NCBI GenBank assembly: GCA_023419655.1 | Contig: JAEZXP010000030.1 | Coordinates: 1-9,126, forward strand | DNA length: 9,126 nt | Direction of reading: 5' to 3' | Source of the DNA: Bacillota bacterium | Lineage (GTDB): Bacteria; Bacillota; Clostridia; Lachnospirales; Lachnospiraceae | Shown: piece by piece, positions 1 through 5,392 of the stretch | Numbering within the stretch: the first letter of the stretch is position 1 | Layout: each line of letters opens with the position of its first letter | The notes under the pieces: model-generated | Databases searched by the model: none | What the model was told of the DNA's origin: nothing | What the model saw: only the letters and a program-made list of their open reading frames with translations | Translations under genes and position numbers: made by a program

Positions 1-292
1 GAAAATATCTGCTGATAACCCACTCACTGAGAGCAGCAACGGTTTCACCCATTTCAAAATATATTAATCCCAGAAGATTCCTGGCATCCGTATTCGTTTT
101 ATTCAATTCCAGGCTGTTTTTTAAAGCAATAATAGCCCCCGATAAATCTCTGACCTTGGCCCTTGCCAGTCCATTGTTATAATATATATTAGAGGCCCTG
201 AACACCTTTTTGTATAAGGTCAGGTCCTGGCCGCAACGGTCACAGCGTATTCTCTTATCCGATACATTACGTTGGCAATTCGGGCAAATCAT
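1..292 (-). CDS. Zinc-ribbon TPR protein, 3' end outside window
   Basis: The first 97 codons of a leftward gene are present and the rest lies beyond the left edge. The N-terminus MICPNCQRN...CDRCG gives two CxxC pairs (Cys3/Cys6 and Cys17/Cys20), a short zinc ribbon. From about residue 33 the sequence has tetratricopeptide-like helices: a pair with small residues at the packing positions (GLARAKVRDLSGAIIALKNS) and then the start of a second pair (ARNLLGLIYFEMGE). TPR proteins are protein-interaction scaffolds, and the partner cannot be told here. The ATG at 290-292 is preceded by AGGTGA seven bases upstream. It lies 29 bp after the small gene at 322-462 and is probably translated from the same message. 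Membrane segments, if any, would be in the missing part. The family call is firm; the function is unknown. Confidence 0.85.
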   Translation of the reverse strand, partial: MICPNCQRNVSDKRIRCDRCGQDLTLYKKVFRASNIYYNNGLARAKVRDLSGAIIALKNSLELNKTNTDARNLLGLIYFEMGETVAALSEWVISRYF

Positions 293-321
293 GTTATCTC
301 ACCTAACTTCTTTCATCATAA

Positions 322-462
322 TCAGTTGTTGTCTTTGTCCTTCAGCAGTTCCTTTAAAATATCCGAAATATCCGTCATATCATTATTATATATCACATCT
401 TCCGCCTGTTCAACTTCAAGACTGGGTTGAAATTTTTCAATTTCTTCTTCAAAATTAATCAT
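322..462 (-). CDS. Small acidic protein of 46 residues, unknown function
   Basis: A short leftward gene starts MINFEEEIEKF and ends DKDNN before TGA. It has a good ribosome binding site (AAGGAG, about eight bases before the ATG) and a well-formed promoter upstream (533-561). The protein is strongly acidic and has no Cys, no signal peptide and no membrane segment. It looks like two short amphipathic helices: residues 3-12, and residues 30-42 with the pattern TDISDILKELLK. It is the first gene of a two-gene unit, 29 bp ahead of the zinc-ribbon TPR gene, which suggests a small partner or regulator of that protein. That role is an inference from position only. I do not recognise a named family. 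The ribosome site, promoter, clean stop and operon spacing argue that it is a real gene rather than a chance ORF. Confidence 0.72.
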   Translation of the reverse strand: MINFEEEIEKFQPSLEVEQAEDVIYNNDMTDISDILKELLKDKDNN

Positions 463-532
463 CTGCAACTCTCCTTATTTTAGAACGATGGCCTAAGATT
501 TATGCCATTTTTATCTAAAAGCTCCTTCTAAC

Positions 533-561
533 ATCATAACCATTCTATCAGCAAAAATCAA
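533..561 (-). promoter_or_regulatory. Sigma-A promoter for the small-protein/TPR unit
   Basis: On the minus strand, TTGATT (556-561) and TATGAT (533-538) are separated by exactly 17 bp. Each hexamer is one base from consensus. Transcription should start near 526, leaving a 5' leader of roughly 65 nt before the ATG at 462. The leader contains only a weak 5-bp ATGGC/GCCAT inverted repeat (488-508). Confidence 0.7.
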
Positions 562-575
562 GAGTTACTTTTCAC

Positions 576-603
576 TTGACTATAGTATTAAATCGTTTAC
601 AAT
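576..603 (+). promoter_or_regulatory. Sigma-A promoter for the parvulin-type lipoprotein gene
   Basis: TTGACT (576-581) and TACAAT (598-603) are separated by 16 bp. Each differs from the sigma-A consensus at one position. A start near 610 would leave a leader of about 40 nt before the ATG at 649. Its -35 box is only 14 bp from the -35 box of the leftward promoter at 533-561, so the two polymerases would bind back-to-back. Confidence 0.65.
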
Positions 604-635
604 AAAAAGTACATATAATGACATATTGTCCGTGT

Positions 636-642
636 GGGAGGA
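636..642 (+). promoter_or_regulatory. Ribosome binding site deciding the 649 start
   Basis: GGGAGGA ends six bases before the ATG at 649. A longer reading frame could begin with GTG at 634, but that GTG overlaps this site and has no Shine-Dalgarno sequence of its own. The ATG also begins a proper lipoprotein signal (MKKKYIS), so 649 is preferred. Confidence 0.85.
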
Positions 643-648
643 AGCATT

Positions 649-1665
649 ATGAAAAAAAAGTATATATCCATTTTCACATTATTTCTTATGATATTTGGCA
701 TATTCTATGCTTTTACAGGCTGTGGCAAGGATAAATCGATTGCCCGAATAAATAATAAAGAGCTTACCATAGAGGATTTTCGTTATGATATCTATCTGGC
801 GCAGATAGAAGGAGACACCTGGAACAGCAATTATAAAGAAATTCTTGGAATTGACTATTGGGATTATGAGGTGGAAGGGTCAAGCATGAAGCAGCTTACC
901 AAGGATACCGTTATGACCAGAGTTATTCTATACGAGGTTCTGTCCAGCGAAGCAAAAAAGCATGGCTATTCTCTCAGCGAACAGGAACTTCGTACTAACG
1001 AAGCAGATGCAGACAATTTTATACAGTCTGTGTCACAGGAGCAGCTTAAAGAGAGCGGCATAAACCGGGACATCCTGATTAAGGCCTTTAACAAATTAAC
1101 CTTGGGCGATAAGTATTATCAGGCCGTAATCAGTGATTATGAGGTAGACGAGGAAGCTATCAAAGGCAATATAGACCCCGATGAATACATAGAGTATATA
1201 ACCGAATGCCTCTATGTTCCTACGGCTACGGTCAGCTACCAGCAGATAACTCCCTTAAGTGACGACGAGCTTGAAAAAGCCTATCATACCATATTGGATG
1301 TAGAAAAATTAATCGCAGACGGAGCCGGTTTTGATGAGGTATTAGCGCAGGTTGAAGGTGTAATCCATTATAACCGCAGCTTTATTCTAAGCGATAACAC
1401 TGCTGAGGAGGAATATAAGGAAGCCTCCATAGCGCTTGAAAATAACAGCTACAGCGGTGTTATCACGACACAGTTCGGCCACTATATTATTCATATGCTT
1501 GACAACAGCTCCACCGAACGGTATGAACAGGCTGTTGAAAATGCCATTCATGAAGAAAAAACAAGCCAATTCAAAGCAGCTTATGATGAGTTGTTAAAGG
1601 AATATGATATTACGATTGATACAGATTACTGGAATTCTATCGAAATAGGTCCTGTATCCAAATAA
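649..1665 (+). CDS. PrsA/SurA-like peptidyl-prolyl isomerase lipoprotein
   Basis: The product of 338 residues starts with a lipoprotein signal: KKK, a hydrophobic stretch (about residues 5-23), then FTGC with the acylated Cys at 25. It should be anchored to the outer face of the membrane. After the Cys, IARINNKELTIEDFRYDI matches the start of the helical N-terminal domain of PrsA/SurA foldases. The C-terminal part (about residues 185-285) resembles a parvulin (PpiC) domain, ending in LENNSYSGVITTQFGHYIIH, which corresponds to the family's 'sGpv.t.fGyHii' end. The start of that domain does not show the usual A-x-H-I-L motif, so it may be a degenerate or purely chaperone-like parvulin. Family members fold secreted proteins outside the membrane. 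It has its own promoter (576-603). The YihY-family gene follows after 103 bp with no terminator visible between them. Confidence 0.8.
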   Translation: MKKKYISIFTLFLMIFGIFYAFTGCGKDKSIARINNKELTIEDFRYDIYLAQIEGDTWNSNYKEILGIDYWDYEVEGSSMKQLTKDTVMTRVILYEVLSSEAKKHGYSLSEQELRTNEADADNFIQSVSQEQLKESGINRDILIKAFNKLTLGDKYYQAVISDYEVDEEAIKGNIDPDEYIEYITECLYVPTATVSYQQITPLSDDELEKAYHTILDVEKLIADGAGFDEVLAQVEGVIHYNRSFILSDNTAEEEYKEASIALENNSYSGVITTQFGHYIIHMLDNSSTERYEQAVENAIHEEKTSQFKAAYDELLKEYDITIDTDYWNSIEIGPVSK

Positions 1666-1722
1666 AACAATCAGCAGCGGGCCTTATGTTAATAATAACG
1701 GATAGTCTATTCGGACCTCACA

Positions 1723-1733
1723 TATAATATAAT
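1723..1733 (+). promoter_or_regulatory. Possible -10 elements ahead of the YihY-family gene
   Basis: Two overlapping perfect TATAAT hexamers (1723-1728 and 1728-1733) lie 36-46 bp before the ATG at 1769. No good -35 box sits at the right distance. A near-palindrome (CGGATAG-T-CTATTCG, 1699-1713) occupies that place instead and could be an operator. A promoter here is possible but weakly supported. Read-through from the upstream gene is the alternative. Confidence 0.35.
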
Positions 1734-1768
1734 GAAATACCTTTTAATTATTTAAGATAGGGGCAGCC

Positions 1769-2647
1769 ATGATAAAACAAACCATAAAATTACTCAATAT
1801 GTTTTTCCGGAAGATAAGAGATGATCATGTATCAGCCTTTTCAGCACAGGCCGCTTTTTTTATCATCATCTCTTTCTTCCCCTTTTTAATGTTTTTGTTG
1901 AGCATCGTCCCTTTATTTTCTTTGGAGGAAAGCACGATTCTAAGAATTTTCTCCCAGATTTTTCCCAAGGCTTTTAATTCTTTTATATTTCGTGTTATAA
2001 CAGAGGTATATGAAAACTCCAACTCCGGTACAGTAATCTCTATTACTGCTGTTACCGCTCTCTGGTCCGCAGGAAAGGGGTTTCTTGCCATCATGAAGGG
2101 TCTGAACTCCGTATATGAGATTAAGGAAACAAGACATTCCATATTCCTTCGAATTACCTCTACCATCTATACCCTGATATTTGCCATCATGCTGGTTGCA
2201 AGTATCGTGCTTTTTGTATTCGGTAATAAGCTATACCTGTGGACCACCGAACGCTTTCCGGTATTGCAGGATTTAGCCCTGGTAATTATCAGTCTCCGAA
2301 CAATTGTGGGCTTGATAACCCTATTGGCTTTTTTCCTCGTTATCTATATGGCAATCCCCAACCGGAAAACAAAGATTGCAAAGGAGCTCCCGGGAGCCTT
2401 GGTATGTGCCGCAGGATGGATGGGCTTTTCCTATGCCTTCTCCTATTATATTGACCATTATTCCAACTATGCCTCCATGTACGGAAGCCTCACAACCATC
2501 GTATTATTCATGCTCTGGTTGTATTTTTGCATGTATATATTATTTATCGGCGCCGAGGTCAATATTTTATTTCAAAACAAACCATTGGTTGATAAAATCA
2601 AGCAGCTTTACACGGAGCCGTCCGATGATATTACCATCGATGAATAA
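1769..2647 (+). CDS. YihY/virulence factor BrkB family membrane protein
   Basis: The product is a 292-residue integral membrane protein, about the usual length for the YihY/BrkB (formerly 'ribonuclease BN') family. The N-terminal motif DDHVSAFSAQAAFFIIISFFPF is the family signature: a conserved Ala/Gln-containing first helix followed by a Phe/Pro-rich stretch. Further helices lie near residues 90-112, 130-152, 172-196, 207-228 and 237-260, giving six in all. The motif TALWSAGKGFLAIMKGLNSVY is also typical. The cytoplasmic C-terminus is short and acidic (SDDITIDE). The biochemical role of the family is not established. The old RNase BN label came from a gene mix-up and should not be used. The ATG has a modest AGGGGC ribosome site. 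The gene ends 17 bp from the stop codon of the convergent SpoIID-domain gene, with no terminator between them. Confidence 0.9.
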   Translation: MIKQTIKLLNMFFRKIRDDHVSAFSAQAAFFIIISFFPFLMFLLSIVPLFSLEESTILRIFSQIFPKAFNSFIFRVITEVYENSNSGTVISITAVTALWSAGKGFLAIMKGLNSVYEIKETRHSIFLRITSTIYTLIFAIMLVASIVLFVFGNKLYLWTTERFPVLQDLALVIISLRTIVGLITLLAFFLVIYMAIPNRKTKIAKELPGALVCAAGWMGFSYAFSYYIDHYSNYASMYGSLTTIVLFMLWLYFCMYILFIGAEVNILFQNKPLVDKIKQLYTEPSDDITIDE

Positions 2648-2664
2648 AGATACTGTCACCTGCC

Positions 2665-5163
2665 CTATTCATATATGAATCCAATATCCGTTCCCTTATA
2701 AAAGTATTTTATAATTTCTTCGTATTTTTTTCCTGCATCCGATAAGGACTTAACTCCATTCTGGCTCATTCCCACACCGTGTCCATAACCGCCTCCATTA
2801 ATGGAGACACTGGTAAGCTTCCCGCCCTCTGTATTCTTATCGATAAAGAAAAAGGCACTGGGCAGAAGGCTTAAATCCTTTACTGAGTTATCATTTGCCT
2901 GGTAAACCGTATCCTTAGACGGGGAGAGAAGTACCCTGATATTATATTCTGTCTGAACCTTTATTGTCCGTTCGGTTCCCTGTATGATAAGCTCAAAGAT
3001 TATTCCTCCGGTTCCTCTTGTCGCAACAAAGATATCCACAATGTCACCAACTGAACTGACAGGCCGGCTTTCATATACGGCGTCTTTACCTGCTTCTCCG
3101 CTGATAAGGGTTGTTATAAGCTCCGGATTCGCCTTATATCTTCCCGAAAGCTTTTCATTAATATTGTCTCTTATATCTTTGGCATCGATGGTAACATTCC
3201 ACCGGTACCAGCTAAATCCGCTGTCATAGGTACTATAATCGGTATCAAGAATAAAGCTTCTAAAATTCTCTTCCTTGGATAAATCCTGATAGAGGCTGCC
3301 GGAATTGTTCCCGGATAACGCCCCTTCACTATCCCCTTCTACACTCAGAAGTCTTCCGTTCAGATATGGTATTGCCGTACCGCCTGCCCATACATGCTCT
3401 ACCCCGGTTGTATGTCCGCAGGAGGTTGAGAAATAATACGCCGTTATTACATCCCCGTCATATTCCACGACCTTGCCGTATGTGTCCTTTACTGCCAGGA
3501 TAGAATCTTCATTTTCTTCAATATTGTTATATACCTGATAGGATACGCTGTCATCCACATGGGCACCATACCGGCTTAAGCTGTTGGCGATGAGATGACG
3601 ATAGGCATAGCTTCTTGCACAGACCGCCTGAACCTTAAGCGGCTCGATGCCATAATATGTAGGCATCTCACTTGGAATGACTGCATAGAGATACTCTTCC
3701 AGAGGTAATTCATTGATAATCATCAGTCCTTTATCTCCTTGGTCAATCTCTATCCTGCCTCTGTACTTGGGATTTCCCGTGGAACGCTCGATGGATAATA
3801 TCTTTATCCTTCCTTTATCAGAGACAGGCTCTATAATCACCCTGCCGGCAGACAGCAGCTCATCCCCGGACTGCAAGGTTATGGTATCTTCCGCAGTATA
3901 GAGCGTTTCATCCTCATCAACTCTTACAATAAAATCGGATGTAGCCCCCAATTTCACCTCACTGTGATAGATATCCTTAAAGCCTGAGGTATGGAGAAGT
4001 ACCCTTATATTCTCCGCCTTTATACTTTCCCTTATTAATGCAGCGCTTATCTTCCCTCCTGATACCACAAAATCCGTCGTATCATAGCCGACAAGTATAC
4101 TTGTGGTTCGCTCCATCGAAAGCTCCCCGTATATTTTGTATATCTTATAATTCTCTTCAAGAGGAATTCTTCCATATCCCTCTATTTCAATAAAATCCTC
4201 TCCTGACAGCAATACCTTCCCTTTAATCACATCAGGCTTTACGCTTATACCTACGATTCTTTCATTTTCAACGGAGATATCACCGATTATCTTCTCAATC
4301 TCCTGGGAAAGCTTTGACTGTGCCTGAAACTCCTTATTGATTCCGTTAATATAGGCCTCTACCTTCGTGTCCTTCCCCGACTTAATCCAGACATTATGAA
4401 TCGTAATTTTATCCTTATGTATTTTATTGATATAGATTATCTCATTGCCGCAGGTCAAGGCTTCTATTCCTTTGTTATTAAAACGCTTTAAAAATTCCTC
4501 TCCTGTCAGCCTGTTATAGCTTCTGTCTGCTTCGGGATTAATCAGTTTCTCATAATCCCTTGCATCCTGATAATAATATCGGCCGATATCGGCTACAATT
4601 CTATCCTTTCCGTCCTCGGTAATCTCACGGTCAAGAATGAAAAGAATCTCCTTCTTAACGATTTGCTCTTCCTGCGGAATAAGTTCAAGCAGAGAATTAT
4701 ACAGTTCCAAAAACTGAGGTATCTGAATCTTCTCTTCGGCGTTTAAAAAGTCAAATGACAAGCCGGAGTATACCCCCTGAAACCGGGGAGTTCTTGTTAT
4801 AAGCCTGTCTATTAAAGCCTTGCACTCTCCTATCGTTAAGGCTTCTGCGGGAGAATCGGTTATGCTGCCTTCTATCAGCCCCATATTCCACACAGCATTC
4901 ACATACGTGTCATACCAGCCTGACATTTCCTTATCAGCATAGCTTATATCCATCTTTAATGCTTCTCTGCCGTTCCTGTCGTATGCAAGATGGCTTAAAA
5001 GACGGTATGCTTCCCCTCTTGTCATCACATTTTCCTTAATAATAACATCATCATCTGTACTATCATCTCCGGATTTCACCTGCCTGATGATATTAGCAGC
5101 CAGTACGGCTATTATAATTACAATACACACGCCCATTACTATAAGCTTTTTCCTGATATTCAT
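2665..5163 (-). CDS. Membrane-anchored SpoIID/LytB-domain protein with SLH-like N-terminus
   Basis: The product has 832 residues, far longer than sporulation SpoIID (around 340). Residues 7-26 form a signal anchor. Residues 44-124 resemble S-layer homology repeats: MTRGEAYRLL, then WYDTYVNAVWNMGLIEG and the 'T..E...L.DRL.TR' ending. Residues 130-380 are not recognised. The SpoIID domain covers about 385-830. It contains INELPLEEYLYAVIPSEMP, with Glu499 at the place of the catalytic acid of SpoIID lytic transglycosylases; STSCGHT, with Cys582 and His584 as likely metal ligands; and the C-terminal GGGYGHGVGMSQNG (about 790-803). Family members cleave glycan strands of peptidoglycan, so an extracytoplasmic wall-remodelling role is likely. 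There is no sporulation gene nearby, so it is probably not spoIID itself. The ATG at 5163 follows GGAGGAGGG with a 5-nt spacer, behind its own promoter and a structured leader. Confidence 0.88.
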   Translation of the reverse strand: MNIRKKLIVMGVCIVIIIAVLAANIIRQVKSGDDSTDDDVIIKENVMTRGEAYRLLSHLAYDRNGREALKMDISYADKEMSGWYDTYVNAVWNMGLIEGSITDSPAEALTIGECKALIDRLITRTPRFQGVYSGLSFDFLNAEEKIQIPQFLELYNSLLELIPQEEQIVKKEILFILDREITEDGKDRIVADIGRYYYQDARDYEKLINPEADRSYNRLTGEEFLKRFNNKGIEALTCGNEIIYINKIHKDKITIHNVWIKSGKDTKVEAYINGINKEFQAQSKLSQEIEKIIGDISVENERIVGISVKPDVIKGKVLLSGEDFIEIEGYGRIPLEENYKIYKIYGELSMERTTSILVGYDTTDFVVSGGKISAALIRESIKAENIRVLLHTSGFKDIYHSEVKLGATSDFIVRVDEDETLYTAEDTITLQSGDELLSAGRVIIEPVSDKGRIKILSIERSTGNPKYRGRIEIDQGDKGLMIINELPLEEYLYAVIPSEMPTYYGIEPLKVQAVCARSYAYRHLIANSLSRYGAHVDDSVSYQVYNNIEENEDSILAVKDTYGKVVEYDGDVITAYYFSTSCGHTTGVEHVWAGGTAIPYLNGRLLSVEGDSEGALSGNNSGSLYQDLSKEENFRSFILDTDYSTYDSGFSWYRWNVTIDAKDIRDNINEKLSGRYKANPELITTLISGEAGKDAVYESRPVSSVGDIVDIFVATRGTGGIIFELIIQGTERTIKVQTEYNIRVLLSPSKDTVYQANDNSVKDLSLLPSAFFFIDKNTEGGKLTSVSINGGGYGHGVGMSQNGVKSLSDAGKKYEEIIKYFYKGTDIGFIYE

Positions 5164-5184
5164 TGCATCCCTCCTCCGGCTAGC

Positions 5185-5243
5185 GTACTGACATGTTCAT
5201 CTTTAGGATAACCGTGCAGAATATGTCAGTACACTGGTTATCC
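5185..5243 (-). promoter_or_regulatory. Structured leader with interleaved inverted repeats (pseudoknot-like)
   Basis: In the predicted transcript of the SpoIID-domain gene there are, in order, GGATAACC (5243-5236), GTACTGACAT (5232-5223), GGTTATCC (5213-5206) and ATGTCAGTAC (5194-5185). The first pairs perfectly with the third (8 bp) and the second with the fourth (10 bp). The arms interleave, so both helices can form together only as an H-type pseudoknot with loops of 3, 9 and 11 nt, or they can form alternately as two exclusive hairpins. The last arm ends 7 nt before the GGAGGAGGG ribosome site, which favours a role in translation control. A DNA operator with two dyads is the alternative. 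No known riboswitch class was recognised. Confidence 0.55.
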
Positions 5244-5263
5244 GGATTTATAACACCAGCTTG

Positions 5264-5293
5264 ATTATCCCATATGCTAATATATTATGTCAA
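5264..5293 (-). promoter_or_regulatory. Sigma-A promoter of the SpoIID-domain gene
   Basis: On the minus strand, a perfect TTGACA (5288-5293) and GATAAT (5264-5269) are separated by 18 bp. A start near 5257 would give a leader of about 94 nt that includes all four arms of the interleaved repeats at 5185-5243. The promoter lies downstream of the terminator at 5331-5385, so this gene is transcribed independently of the operon behind it. Confidence 0.7.
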
Positions 5294-5297
5294 TGCA

Positions 5298-5325
5298 ACG
5301 AATATTCGTACAAGTTGTAACTTGT
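5298..5325. repeat. Two abutting palindromes upstream of the -35 box
   Basis: ACGAATATTCGT (5298-5309) is a perfect 12-bp palindrome. It directly abuts ACAAGTTGTAACTTGT (5310-5325), which has 7-bp arms around a GT centre. Together they fill the stretch just behind the -35 box (5288-5293) of the SpoIID-domain promoter, a usual place for an activator or repressor dimer site. No specific regulator family was assigned. Confidence 0.5.
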
Positions 5326-5330
5326 TTGTG

Positions 5331-5385
5331 AATTTAAAATGGCAATATGTTTAAAGCAGAATACCTGCTTTATTCACATTGCCAT
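5331..5385 (-). terminator. Bipartite intrinsic terminator after the DUF4340 gene
   Basis: Starting 8 bp after the DUF4340 stop codon, the minus strand reads ATGGCAATGTG / CATATTGCCAT as an 11-bp outer stem with one G-U pair. A symmetric AA/AA internal loop follows, then the inner stem TAAAGCAG / CTGCTTTA (8 bp) around a GTATT loop. TTTTAAATT follows the base of the stem. This should end the gldG-DUF4340 operon. The run of T is short, so efficiency may rest on the long stem. The plus strand has AATCG after the stem, so it is probably one-directional. Confidence 0.75.
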
Positions 5386-5392
5386 AATCGTA

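Noticed and set aside
488..508. Terminator hairpin ATGGC/GCCAT
   Set aside because: The stem is only five base pairs with an 11-base loop, and it lies in the leader of the small gene.
634..648. GTG start at 634 for the lipoprotein gene
   Set aside because: It would put the ribosome site GGGAGGA inside the coding region and weaken the signal peptide; ATG 649 is ideally spaced.
1769..2647. Ribonuclease BN
   Set aside because: The protein is a multi-helix membrane protein of the YihY family; the RNase BN label is a historical misassignment and no nuclease motif is visible.
2648..2664. Bidirectional terminator between the convergent genes
   Set aside because: The 17-bp gap has no inverted repeat and no T run; the transcripts probably overlap at their ends.
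2665..5163. Sporulation gene spoIID
   Set aside because: It is more than twice the usual length, has an SLH-like extension and no sporulation neighbours.
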